Part shown: one piece after another, positions 17,579 through 25,779 of the stretch
Numbering within the stretch: position 1 is the stretch's first letter
How the letters are laid out: the number at the start of each line of letters is the position of its first letter
Source of the DNA: Pseudaeromonas aegiceratis
GTDB lineage: Bacteria > Pseudomonadota > Gammaproteobacteria > Enterobacterales > Aeromonadaceae
Length of the DNA: 64,000 nt
Assembly (NCBI RefSeq): GCF_046254905.1
Contig: NZ_CP158016.1
Coordinates: 1,860,001-1,924,000 of the forward strand
Direction: 5' to 3'
Notes under the pieces: generated by a model
What the model was told of the DNA's origin: nothing
Database searches by the model: none
The model's input: only the letters and a program-made list of their open reading frames with translations
Made by a program: the position numbers and the translations under genes

Positions 17579-17598
17579 CATTTAACAAGGATCAAAAA

Positions 17599-18495
17599 AT
17601 GGATAGCAAACGCCTACGTATCGCGATGCAAAAGTCTGGCCGCCTGAGCCAGGATTCCCAAGCCCTGCTCAAGAGCTGCGGCCTCAAGATCAACCTGCGG
17701 GAAGATCGCCTCATCGCCCACGTGGAAAACATGCCCATCGACATTCTGCGGGTTCGGGATGACGACATCCCCGGCCTGGTGATGGACGGCGTGGTGGACC
17801 TGGGTGTGGTGGGTGAAAACGTGCTGGAAGAGACCATGCTGGAGCGGGCCCGCCTGGAGATGCCGGTGGACTACAAGGTGTTGCAGCGGTTGGATTACGG
17901 CGGATGCCGTCTCTCCCTGGCCGTGCCCCAGGAGCAGGTCTGGGAAGGCGTCGCCAGCCTGAACGGCAAGCGCATCGCCACCACTTACCCCAACCTGCTG
18001 ACCCGCTACCTGGCCGAGCAGGGCGTCAAGTTCAAGCCGGTGCTGCTGACCGGTTCCGTCGAAGTGGCCCCCCGTGCCGGGCTGGCCGACGGCATCTGCG
18101 ATCTGGTGAGCTCAGGGGCCACCCTGGAAGCCAACGGCCTCAAGGAAGTGGAGATCATCTATCAGTCCAAGGCGGTGCTCATCCAAAGCTGCAACGCGCT
18201 GGATGCCAACAAGCAGCAGATCATCGACACCCTGATGCCCCGCCTGCAAGGCATGCTGCAGGCCCGTGAGAGCAAGTACATCATGCTCCACGCCCCCAAG
18301 GACAAGCTGGCCCAGATCAGTGCCCTGATGCCCGGCGCCGAGAATCCCACCATCATGAACCTGGCCGGTGACACCAATCACGTGGCCATGCACGTGGTAT
18401 CCACCGAGACCCTGTTCTGGGAAACCATGGAAAAGATCAAGGCCCTGGGTGCCAGCTCCATTCTGGTGCTGCCCATCGAGAAGATGATGGAGTAA
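17599..18495 (+). CDS. hisG: ATP phosphoribosyltransferase (long form)
   Basis: First step of histidine synthesis, ATP + PRPP to phosphoribosyl-ATP, feedback-inhibited by His. The 298-residue length, with a C-terminal regulatory domain (about 225-298, EKIKALGASSILVLPIEKM), marks the long HisG(L) form that needs no HisZ. Landmarks are MQKSGRLSQDSQ and the PRPP loop LVSSGATLEANGL. It is the first structural gene after the attenuator, and hisD follows after 9 bp. Confidence 0.98.
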   Translation: MDSKRLRIAMQKSGRLSQDSQALLKSCGLKINLREDRLIAHVENMPIDILRVRDDDIPGLVMDGVVDLGVVGENVLEETMLERARLEMPVDYKVLQRLDYGGCRLSLAVPQEQVWEGVASLNGKRIATTYPNLLTRYLAEQGVKFKPVLLTGSVEVAPRAGLADGICDLVSSGATLEANGLKEVEIIYQSKAVLIQSCNALDANKQQIIDTLMPRLQGMLQARESKYIMLHAPKDKLAQISALMPGAENPTIMNLAGDTNHVAMHVVSTETLFWETMEKIKALGASSILVLPIEKMME

Positions 18496-18504
18496 GGAGG
18501 CGTC

Positions 18505-19809
18505 ATGCGTATCGTCAATTGGGCCGAACTGAGCCCGCAGGATCGTCGCACGCAACTGACCCGGCCGGCCATGAACCAGGCGGCCGACATCAGCGCCACC
18601 GTGCTCAACATCCTGACCAACATCCGCCGCGAGGGCGACAAGGCCCTCAAGGAATACACGGCCGCCTTCGACAAGGTGCCCGATGGCAAGATAGTCCTGA
18701 GCCAGGCCGAGATCGATGCCGCCGCCGATGCCGTCACGCCGGCCATGCAGCAGGCCATCCGTCATGCCTATGACAACATAGCCCGCTTCCACGCCGCCCA
18801 GCAGATGGCGCCCCTGGTGATGGAAACCCAGCCCGGGGTGCGCTGCGAGCTGCACACACACGCCATCGGCCGGGTCGGCCTCTATGTGCCCGGCGGCAGC
18901 GCGCCGCTGGTGAGTACCGTGCTGATGCTGGCGGTGCCTGCCAAGCTGGCCGGCTGCCGCAAGGTGGTGCTCTGCTCCCCGCCCCCCATCGCCAACGAGA
19001 TACTGTTTGCCGCCCGCCTGTGCGGCGTCAGCGAGATCTACACCATGGGTGGCGCCCAGGCCATCGCCGCCATGGCCTACGGCACCGAGACGGTGCAGAA
19101 GGTGGACAAGATCTTCGGCCCCGGCAACGCCTGGGTCACCGAGGCCAAGCGTCAGGTCAGCCTGGATGTGCGCGGCGCCGCCATCGACATGCCCGCCGGC
19201 CCCTCCGAGGTGCTGGTGATCGCCGATGAGGCCGCCAATCCCGAGTTCGTCGCCGCCGATCTGCTCTCCCAGGCCGAACACGGCCCGGACTCCCAGGTGG
19301 TGCTGGTCACCCCCAGTGTTTCGCTGGCCAAGGCGGTGGATGCGGCGGTGGAACGTCAGCTGCAGACCCTCAGCCGTGCCGACATCGCCCGTAAGGCCCT
19401 GGCCGAGAGCCTCACCATACTGTGCGGCGACATCAAGGAAGCTTGCGTCATCTCCAACGAGTACGCGCCCGAGCACTTAATCGTGCAGACGGCGGCGCCC
19501 CGTGAGCTGCTGCCATGGCTTGAAAACGCCGGCTCCATCTTCCTGGGGGCCTGGACCCCTGAGTCTGTCGGGGATTACGCCAGCGGCACCAACCACACCC
19601 TGCCCACCTACGGTTATGCCAGAACGGCCTCCAGCCTGGGGCTGGCGGATTACCAGCGCCGTTACACTGTGCAGGAGCTCTCCGCCGACGGCCTCAAGGG
19701 CCTGGGTGACACCGTAATCGCCATGGCCAATGCCGAAGGTTTGGATGCCCACCGCCAGGCGGTGGTGCTGCGGATGGCAAAAATCAACGCCCAGGAGCCT
19801 TCAGCATGA
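18505..19809 (+). CDS. hisD: Histidinol dehydrogenase
   Basis: Zn-dependent enzyme oxidising L-histidinol to L-histidine in two NAD+ steps. Landmarks are IGRVGLYVPGGSAPLVSTVLM, GGAQAIAAMAYGT, FGPGNAWVTEAKRQV and DMPAGPSEVLVIADE, with the zinc-site AEHGPDSQ and EHL segments. At 434 residues it has the normal length. It starts 9 bp after hisG behind AAGGAGG, and its stop overlaps the hisC start by 4 bp. Confidence 0.98.
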   Translation: MRIVNWAELSPQDRRTQLTRPAMNQAADISATVLNILTNIRREGDKALKEYTAAFDKVPDGKIVLSQAEIDAAADAVTPAMQQAIRHAYDNIARFHAAQQMAPLVMETQPGVRCELHTHAIGRVGLYVPGGSAPLVSTVLMLAVPAKLAGCRKVVLCSPPPIANEILFAARLCGVSEIYTMGGAQAIAAMAYGTETVQKVDKIFGPGNAWVTEAKRQVSLDVRGAAIDMPAGPSEVLVIADEAANPEFVAADLLSQAEHGPDSQVVLVTPSVSLAKAVDAAVERQLQTLSRADIARKALAESLTILCGDIKEACVISNEYAPEHLIVQTAAPRELLPWLENAGSIFLGAWTPESVGDYASGTNHTLPTYGYARTASSLGLADYQRRYTVQELSADGLKGLGDTVIAMANAEGLDAHRQAVVLRMAKINAQEPSA

Positions 19810-20876
19810 GCAAGACCTTGACCCAACTGGCCTGCCAACGGGTGCAGGATCTGACCCCCTATCTGTCCGCCCGCCGCATCGGTGGCAAGGGCCACGTGTT
19901 TTTGAACGCCAACGAGGCCCCCAAGGCCGAGCAGTACGAGCTCGACTGCAGCCGGCTCAACCGCTACCCCGAGTGCCAGCCGCCGGAGGTGATCAGCCGT
20001 TATGCCGCCTACGCCGGCCTCACCGCCGAACAGGTACTGGTGAGCCGTGGCTCCGATGAAGCCATCGAGCTGCTGATCCGCACCTTCTGCGAGCCAGGCG
20101 AAGAAGAGATCCTCTTCTGCCCGCCCACCTACGGCATGTACAGCATCAGCGCCGAGACCTGTGGCGTGGGCATGCGCACCCTGCCGCCCCTGCCGGACTT
20201 TCAGCCGGACGTGCCCGCCATTCTGGCGGAGCTGTCCCGCGGCAAGCCCATCAAGGTGCTGTTCTTCTGCTCCCCCAACAACCCCACCGGCACCCTGGTG
20301 GAACGGGAGAAGCTGATCCCCATACTGGAGGCCACCGCCGGCAAGAGTATCGTGGTGGTGGACGAGGCCTACATCGAATTCTGCCCCGCGGCCAGCATGG
20401 TGGACTTGATCAGTCAGTATCCGCATCTGGTGATCACCCGCACCCTGTCCAAGGGCTTCGCCCTGGCCGGATTGCGCTGTGGCTTCACCCTGGCCAATCC
20501 TGAGGTGATCAATCTGCTGCTCAAGGTGATCGCCCCCTATCCCATCGCCGAACCCGTGGCCCAAATCGCCGCCCAGGCCCTGAGCACAGAAGGACTGGAC
20601 ACCATGCGTAGCCGCGTGGCCTGGCTCAACCGCTTGAAGGCGGAGCTGAAGGCGGAGCTGGCCCAGCAGCCCTGTGTCCAGTCGCTGTTCGACGATCACG
20701 GCAACTTCCTGCTGGCGCGGTTTGACAGCGGCAGCGCCCTGTTCGCCGCCATGGTGGAGGCCGGCATCATACTGCGGGATTTTGGCAGCAAGCCCATGCT
20801 GGAGAATTGCGTGCGCATCACCATAGGCGACGAGGCCGAGATGGCCGCCGTTCTGGATGTGCTCAAGCGCCTGTAA
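19806..20876 (+). CDS. hisC: Histidinol-phosphate aminotransferase
   Basis: PLP-dependent class I/II aminotransferase that turns imidazole acetol phosphate into histidinol phosphate. It shows FLNANEAPKAE, the cofactor-region SRGSDEAIELLIR, CSPNNPTGTL, the Asp in VVVDEAYIEF, and the PLP lysine motif TLSKGFALAGLRCG. At 356 residues it matches HisC of gammaproteobacteria. The start overlaps the hisD stop (ATGA). Confidence 0.98.
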   Translation: MSKTLTQLACQRVQDLTPYLSARRIGGKGHVFLNANEAPKAEQYELDCSRLNRYPECQPPEVISRYAAYAGLTAEQVLVSRGSDEAIELLIRTFCEPGEEEILFCPPTYGMYSISAETCGVGMRTLPPLPDFQPDVPAILAELSRGKPIKVLFFCSPNNPTGTLVEREKLIPILEATAGKSIVVVDEAYIEFCPAASMVDLISQYPHLVITRTLSKGFALAGLRCGFTLANPEVINLLLKVIAPYPIAEPVAQIAAQALSTEGLDTMRSRVAWLNRLKAELKAELAQQPCVQSLFDDHGNFLLARFDSGSALFAAMVEAGIILRDFGSKPMLENCVRITIGDEAEMAAVLDVLKRL

Positions 20877-20890
20877 GCCAAGGAGTCAAC

Positions 20891-22009
20891 GTGAATAAGG
20901 AACGCATACTTTTTATCGACCGGGATGGCACCCTCATCGAGGAACCCGTCACCGACAAGCAGGTGGACAGGCTGGACAAGCTGCGCTTCGAGCCCATGGT
21001 GATCCCCGTGCTGCGTGAGCTGCAGGGTGCCGGCTTCAAGCTGGTGATGGTCACCAATCAAGATGGCCTGGGCACCGACAGCCTGCCGCTGGAGCACTTC
21101 CAGCCGCCCCATGATCTGATGATGCACCTGTTTGAATCTCAGGGAGTGCACTGGGAAGAGGTGCTGATCTGCCCGCACTTCCCCACCGACGACTGCACCT
21201 GCCGCAAGCCCAAGCTGGGGCTGGTCAAGCCCTGGCTACAGAGCGGCCGCATCGATCACGCCAACAGCTATGTGATCGGCGACCGCATCACCGACATGCA
21301 GCTGGCCGAGAACATGGGCATCGCCGGAATTCAATATAATCCAGCCACTTGCAACTGGACCCAGATCCGTGACCGCCTGCTGGGCCAGGGCCGGCAAGCC
21401 CAGGTGATCCGCAACACCAAAGAAACCCAGATCGAGGTGAAGGTGGATCTGGACAAGCAGGGCGGCAACCAGATCGCCACCGGCATCGGCTTCTTCGATC
21501 ACATGCTGGATCAGATCGCCACCCACGCCGGCTTCCAGCTCAAGTTGGCGGTGAAGGGCGATCTGCATATCGACGATCACCACACGGTAGAAGACGTGGG
21601 TCTGGCCCTGGGCGAGGCGTTGAGGCAGGCCCTGGGCAACAAGCGCGGCATCGGCCGCTTCGGCTTCGTGCTGGCCATGGACGAGGTGCAGGCCAAGGTT
21701 GACGCCTTCCCCGAGTCCCTGGTGGAGCAAGACGTGCGGGCCGCGCTGGATCTCTCCGGCCGCCCCTTCTTCGTGTTCCGCTGCGATGCCGACTTCGGCC
21801 GGGACATGGTGGGCGAGATGGCCACCGAGATGGTGCCCCACTTCTTCCGCTCCCTGTCCGATGCCATGGCCATCACCTTGCACCTGACGGTGACCCCGGG
21901 CAACACCCACCATCAGGTGGAGGCCCTGTTCAAGGGCTTCGGTCGCGCCCTGCGTCAGGCCATCCGGGTCGAGGGTACCGAGCTGCCCTCCAGCAAGGGA
22001 GTCCTCTAA
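20891..22009 (+). CDS. hisB: Bifunctional histidinol-phosphatase / imidazoleglycerol-phosphate dehydratase
   Basis: A fusion of 372 residues. Residues 1 to about 165 are a HAD phosphatase (FIDRDGTLIEEP, MVTNQDGLGT, zinc ligands in CPHFPTDDCTCRKP); the rest is the IGP dehydratase (GIGFFDHMLDQIATH, DDHHTVEDVG, GNTHHQVEALFKGFGRALRQA). I start it at the GTG at 20891, which follows AAGGAGTCAAC and gives MNKERILFIDRDG as in E. coli. An earlier ATG at 20807 is in frame but lies inside hisC and adds unrelated residues. It overlaps hisH by 1 base (TAATG). Confidence 0.96.
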   Translation: MNKERILFIDRDGTLIEEPVTDKQVDRLDKLRFEPMVIPVLRELQGAGFKLVMVTNQDGLGTDSLPLEHFQPPHDLMMHLFESQGVHWEEVLICPHFPTDDCTCRKPKLGLVKPWLQSGRIDHANSYVIGDRITDMQLAENMGIAGIQYNPATCNWTQIRDRLLGQGRQAQVIRNTKETQIEVKVDLDKQGGNQIATGIGFFDHMLDQIATHAGFQLKLAVKGDLHIDDHHTVEDVGLALGEALRQALGNKRGIGRFGFVLAMDEVQAKVDAFPESLVEQDVRAALDLSGRPFFVFRCDADFGRDMVGEMATEMVPHFFRSLSDAMAITLHLTVTPGNTHHQVEALFKGFGRALRQAIRVEGTELPSSKGVL

Positions 22010-22620
22010 TGGCACAACAAAAGGTCGTCATCATAGACACAGGCTGTGCCAACCTCTCCTCGGTGCGCATGGCCATCGCCCGCTTAGGCGTGGACGCCGA
22101 GGTGAGCCGGGATGCCGCCACCATTGAGGCCGCCGACAAGCTGATCCTGCCGGGCGTGGGCACCGCCAAGGCCGCCATGGCCAACCTCAACGAGCGGGGC
22201 CTGACCGAGCTGGTGCGGGCCGCCAAGCAACCGCTGCTGGGCTTCTGCCTAGGCATGCAGATGCTGGCCCAGGCCTCCGAGGAGCATATGGGCGGCAGCG
22301 AGGACATTCCCTGCCTGGGGGTGGTGCCGGGCAAGGTGAAGCTGATGCAGGTGGGCGACCTGCGCCTGCCCCACATGGGCTGGAACCAGGTGGAGCACGA
22401 CGGCAGCCATCCGCTGTTTGCCGGCATCCCCAGCGGCAGCTACTTCTATTTCGTCCACTCCTATGCACTGGAGGTGACGGACGCCACCCTGGCCCGCTGC
22501 GACTACGGTGGTCCCTTCACCGCCGTGGTGGGCCGGGACAACTTCTTCGGCGCCCAATTCCACCCGGAACGCTCCGGCAAGGTGGGGGCGCGGCTCATTC
22601 AAAACTTCCTGGACATGTAA
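22009..22620 (+). CDS. hisH: Imidazole glycerol phosphate synthase, glutaminase subunit
   Basis: Releases ammonia from glutamine for HisF. It is a class I glutamine amidotransferase with the nucleophile in LGFCLGMQML, the oxyanion strand LPGVGTA, and the His/Glu pair in FHPERSGKVG. It has 203 residues. The ATG shares its A with the hisB stop (TAATG), indicating coupled translation. Confidence 0.98.
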   Translation: MAQQKVVIIDTGCANLSSVRMAIARLGVDAEVSRDAATIEAADKLILPGVGTAKAAMANLNERGLTELVRAAKQPLLGFCLGMQMLAQASEEHMGGSEDIPCLGVVPGKVKLMQVGDLRLPHMGWNQVEHDGSHPLFAGIPSGSYFYFVHSYALEVTDATLARCDYGGPFTAVVGRDNFFGAQFHPERSGKVGARLIQNFLDM

Positions 22621-22629
22621 GAGGACGCC

Positions 22630-23367
22630 ATGATCATACCGGCAATTGATTTGATTAACGGCAAGGTGGTGCGCCTCTACCAGGGGGACTACGGCCAGAA
22701 GACCGAATACAGCGCCTCGGCCCAGGAGCGCTTCGATCTCTATGTGGCGGCCGGCGCCGCCCAGCTGCACCTGGTGGATCTCGACGGCGCCAAGGACGCC
22801 GCCAAGCGCCAGCTCACCGTCATCCGTGAGCTGCTGAAAAATACCCCGGCCCCGGTGCAGATCGGCGGCGGCGTGCGTACCGAGCAGGACGTGAAAGACC
22901 TGCTGGACGCCGGCGCCAACCGGGTGGTGATCGGCTCCACCGCCGTCAAGGATCCGCAGATGGTGATGGGCTGGATGGAAAAATACGGCGCCGAGCACAT
23001 CGTGCTGGCCCTGGATGTGAACATCACCGCCGACGGTCGCCGCCTCATCGCGGTGGCAGGCTGGCAACAGGACAGCGGCGTCACCATCGAATCGCTTATC
23101 GACCGTTTTCTGCCGGCGGGCCTGAAACACGTCCTGTGCACCGACATCAGCCGTGACGGCACCTTGCAAGGTTCCAACGTCGAGCTGTACCGCAGCCTGG
23201 CGGCGGCCTATCCGCAGGTGGCCTTCCAGGCCTCCGGCGGTATCGGCGGCATCGCCGATATCGAGGCGTTGCAGGGTTCCGGCGTGGCCGGCATCATACT
23301 GGGCCGCTCCCTGCTGGAGGGCAAATTCACCGTGGAGGAGGCCATCGCATGCTGGCAAGACGCATAA
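22630..23367 (+). CDS. hisA: ProFAR isomerase
   Basis: Beta/alpha-barrel isomerase that opens the ribose ring of ProFAR (fourth step). The two phosphate-binding halves are visible: IPAIDLINGKVVRLYQGDYG with the catalytic Asp, and ASGGIGGIADIEAL; also CTDISRDGTLQGSN with the second catalytic Asp. It has 245 residues and overlaps hisF by 19 bp. Confidence 0.98.
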   Translation: MIIPAIDLINGKVVRLYQGDYGQKTEYSASAQERFDLYVAAGAAQLHLVDLDGAKDAAKRQLTVIRELLKNTPAPVQIGGGVRTEQDVKDLLDAGANRVVIGSTAVKDPQMVMGWMEKYGAEHIVLALDVNITADGRRLIAVAGWQQDSGVTIESLIDRFLPAGLKHVLCTDISRDGTLQGSNVELYRSLAAAYPQVAFQASGGIGGIADIEALQGSGVAGIILGRSLLEGKFTVEEAIACWQDA

Positions 23368-24122
23368 TTCCCTGCCTGGACGTCAAGGATGGCGTTGTGG
23401 TCAAGGGCATACAGTTCCGCAACCACGAGGTGATGGGCGACATCGTCCCCCTGGCCAAGCGCTACGCCGAAGAGGGGGCCGATGAACTGGTGTTCTACGA
23501 CATCACCGCCTCCTCCGACGCCCGGGTGGTGGACAAGAGCTGGGTGAGCCGGGTGGCCGAGGTGATCGACATCCCCTTCTGTGTCGCCGGCGGCATCAAG
23601 AGTGTGGAAGACGCCCGCCGCATCCTGGAATTCGGCGCCGACAAGATCTCCATCAACTCCCCCGCCCTGGCGGATCCCACCCTGATCACCGCCCTGGCGG
23701 ACCGCTTCGGCGTGCAGTGCGTGGTGGTGGGTATCGACTCCTATTTCGATGCCGAGACCGGCTGCTACCAGGTCAAACAGTACACAGGCGACGAGAGCCG
23801 CACCCGCATCACCCAGTGGACCACCCCAGACTGGGTGCAAGAGGTGCAACGCCGCGGCGCCGGCGAAATCGTGCTGAACATGATGAACCAGGATGGCATG
23901 CGCAAGGGCTATGATCTGGACCAGCTCAAGCTCATCCGCGGCCTGTGCAAGGTGCCGCTCATCGCCTCGGGCGGTGCCGGCGAGATGCAACACTTTTACG
24001 ACGCCTTCAGCCAGGCGGATGTGGACGGTGCCCTGGCGGCCTCCGTCTTCCACAAGGGCATCATCCCCATCCCCGAGCTGAAAGCCTATCTGCGCGATCA
24101 AGGAGTAGCGATCCGTGACTGA
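23349..24122 (+). CDS. hisF: Imidazole glycerol phosphate synthase, cyclase subunit
   Basis: Beta/alpha-barrel cyclase that joins PRFAR with ammonia from HisH, giving IGP and AICAR. It starts MLARRIIPCLDVKDGVVVKG with the catalytic Asp, and has VFYDITASSDAR, VAGGIKSVEDAR and the second catalytic Asp region EIVLNMMNQDG. It has 257 residues; the start lies inside the end of hisA and the end overlaps hisIE by 8 bp. Confidence 0.98.
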   Translation: MLARRIIPCLDVKDGVVVKGIQFRNHEVMGDIVPLAKRYAEEGADELVFYDITASSDARVVDKSWVSRVAEVIDIPFCVAGGIKSVEDARRILEFGADKISINSPALADPTLITALADRFGVQCVVVGIDSYFDAETGCYQVKQYTGDESRTRITQWTTPDWVQEVQRRGAGEIVLNMMNQDGMRKGYDLDQLKLIRGLCKVPLIASGGAGEMQHFYDAFSQADVDGALAASVFHKGIIPIPELKAYLRDQGVAIRD

Positions 24123-24741
24123 ACAACTGCAATTTGATGCCAGCCAACTGGACTGGCAAAAGGTAGATGGCCTGATGCCGGCCATCGTCCAGGACGTGGT
24201 GACCGGCGAGGTGCTGATGCAGGGCTTCCTCAACCAAGAAGCCCTGGCCGAGACGCTCAAGAGTGGCCACGTCACCTTCTTCAGCCGCACCAAGGGCCGG
24301 CTGTGGACCAAGGGTGAAAGCTCAGGGCACTTCCTGAACCTCAAGGCCATCAGCACCGACTGCGACAGCGACTGCCTGCTGATCGCCGCCGAGCCCGTGG
24401 GCCCCACCTGCCACAAGGGCACGGTGAGCTGCTTCGACGGTCACCCTCGCCCGCCCCTGGCCTTCCTGGCCGAGCTGGAGCAGCTGCTGGCCGGCCGCAA
24501 GGGCGCCGATCCCGAAACCAGCTACACGGCGCGCCTGTATGCCAAGGGCACCAAGCGCATCGCTCAGAAGGTGGGGGAAGAAGGGGTGGAAGTGGCCCTG
24601 GCCGCCATGGCCAAGGATCGCGAGGAGCTGATCAACGAATCCGCCGATCTGCTCTATCACCTGACGGTGCTGCTGCAAAACGAAGGCCTGCAGCTGGCCG
24701 ACGTGGTGGCTTGTCTGGCCGAGCGCCACAGAGGCAAGTAG
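24115..24741 (+). CDS. hisI: Bifunctional phosphoribosyl-AMP cyclohydrolase / phosphoribosyl-ATP pyrophosphatase
   Basis: A HisIE fusion of 208 residues. The N-terminal HisI half has VLMQGFLNQEAL and the metal-binding TDCDSDCLLI with GPTCHKG; the C-terminal HisE half has GTKRIAQKVGEEGVEVALAA. It catalyses steps 2 and 3 of the pathway. It starts with GTG overlapping the hisF end by 8 bp, behind AAGGAG. It is the last gene of the operon, followed by a strong terminator. Confidence 0.97.
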   Translation: MTEQLQFDASQLDWQKVDGLMPAIVQDVVTGEVLMQGFLNQEALAETLKSGHVTFFSRTKGRLWTKGESSGHFLNLKAISTDCDSDCLLIAAEPVGPTCHKGTVSCFDGHPRPPLAFLAELEQLLAGRKGADPETSYTARLYAKGTKRIAQKVGEEGVEVALAAMAKDREELINESADLLYHLTVLLQNEGLQLADVVACLAERHRGK

Positions 24742-24762
24742 GCTCACGCCCGCTAGCTGACA

Positions 24763-24790
24763 AGCGCCGCCGCACTGGCGGCGCTTTTTT
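24763..24790 (+). terminator. his operon terminator
   Basis: AGCGCCGCC (24763-24771) and GGCGGCGCT (24777-24785) with a 5-base loop, followed by six T. It lies 21 bp after the hisI stop. Confidence 0.95.
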
Positions 24791-24965
24791 ATGTCTGAAC
24801 CACGAGGCAGACACCGCCTCACACCCTGATCTCATTTCCTTTCATTGGCTTAGTTTGTTCTTTCTGATGTGACCACAAGCTAAGGAACCGTTTTCATAAG
24901 GCGTAGAGTCAGCGTCGTACCTCGTATTCCTGCTCTGGGTCTTACCGCCAACCAAGGAGGTCACC

Positions 24966-25085
24966 ATGGGTTTCACCGCACAACATCAGGCCATGATGGC
25001 ACGGGTCGATGATAATCTGGCCCGCATTCACACCGCCCTGCAGCAGTTGCAACGGCTGCTGTTTACCCAGCAGCCCAGGCGCTGA
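24966..25085 (+). CDS. Small 39-residue protein, unknown
   Basis: Reads MGFTAQHQAMMARVDDNLAR and then IHTALQQLQRLLFTQQPRR. It is too short for routine gene calls, but AAGGAGGTCACC sits perfectly spaced before the ATG. The heptad-like pattern from residue 9 to 33 (M, V, L, I, L, L, L spacing) predicts a single amphipathic helix or coiled coil. A GC-rich hairpin follows 27 bp after the stop. I do not recognise a family. It lies alone between the his terminator and a DUF423 gene. Confidence 0.55.
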   Translation: MGFTAQHQAMMARVDDNLARIHTALQQLQRLLFTQQPRR

Positions 25086-25106
25086 AACCGCCGCCGAGCG
25101 CGCAAA

Positions 25107-25133
25107 AGAAAGGCCCCGCAACGCGGGGCCAAA
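25107..25133. terminator. GC-rich hairpin after the 39-residue gene
   Basis: GGCCCCGC (25112-25119), AAC loop, GCGGGGCC (25123-25130). On the plus strand it is followed by AAAATCC, so it would be a poor intrinsic terminator there. On the minus strand it is followed by TTTCTTTT, although no minus-strand gene is evident nearby. Confidence 0.5.
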
Positions 25134-25345
25134 ATCCACAAAGGAATACGCAGGCGCCAGCTTGCCAGAGCCGGAATTGGATTCAACTGTCACTTTTGTT
25201 TGCAAAGCGTTTCACTCACACTGACTGTCAAATCCGACAGGTGGTGGCGAGGCGTCGGTCACCCGTTTCGTCCTGCGCCACCATTGGCTATCATGGCGAG
25301 CAAGTCAGCGGTCCTGTGGGACCCAGCATTCCCGAGGAGAACAGC

Positions 25346-25720
25346 ATGAGAGGCTGGTTGATGTTTGCCGCCCTGGCGGGCCTGAGCGCCGTCGGCATGG
25401 GGGCCTTTGCCGCCCATGGGCTCAAGGCGCGGCTCTCCCCCGAGAGCCTGGCGGTGATCCAGACTGGCGTGCAATACCAGCTGTGGCACGCCCTGGCGCT
25501 GTTATGGGTCTGTCAGCGGCAGCTGACGCATCCCGGCCGCAGCCTGCGGGTGGCCGCCGCCTGCTTTGTCGGCGGCATCCTCTGCTTTAGCGGCAGCCTC
25601 TATCTGCTGATCCTGGCCCACTGGCCCATGGGGATTATCACCCCCCTCGGCGGCCTGCTCCTGATGGTCGGCTGGGGCGCCCTCCTCTATCACGGCTACT
25701 GCGCCCGCGAGGCACGCTAA
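25346..25720 (+). CDS. DUF423 family inner-membrane protein
   Basis: A 124-residue, four-helix membrane protein related to E. coli YgdD. The opening MRGWLMFAALAGLSAVGMGAF, then AAHGLKARLSPESLAVIQTG and YQLWHALALL are characteristic, and the last two helices hold FVGGILCFSGSLYLLIL and GIITPLGGLLLMVGW. The function is unknown. I place the start at the ATG preceded by GAGGAGAACAGC; the longer upstream frame has no family counterpart. It is followed by a terminator shared with the convergent transporter operon. Confidence 0.92.
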   Translation: MRGWLMFAALAGLSAVGMGAFAAHGLKARLSPESLAVIQTGVQYQLWHALALLWVCQRQLTHPGRSLRVAAACFVGGILCFSGSLYLLILAHWPMGIITPLGGLLLMVGWGALLYHGYCAREAR

Positions 25721-25755
25721 AAAAAACAGGGCCGCCCAAGGGCGGCCCATGTTTT
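25721..25755. terminator. Bidirectional terminator
   Basis: GGGCCGCCC (25729-25737) and GGGCGGCCC (25740-25748). A-rich on the left and T-rich on the right, it can end both the plus-strand DUF423 gene and the minus-strand ABC transporter operon. Confidence 0.85.
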
Positions 25756-25779
25756 CCGTTCTGTCATCTCGCCGGCGGC

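Noticed and set aside
18112..19476. 454-codon minus-strand frame opposite hisD
   Set aside because: Shadow of a conserved gene; Gly/His-rich and featureless.
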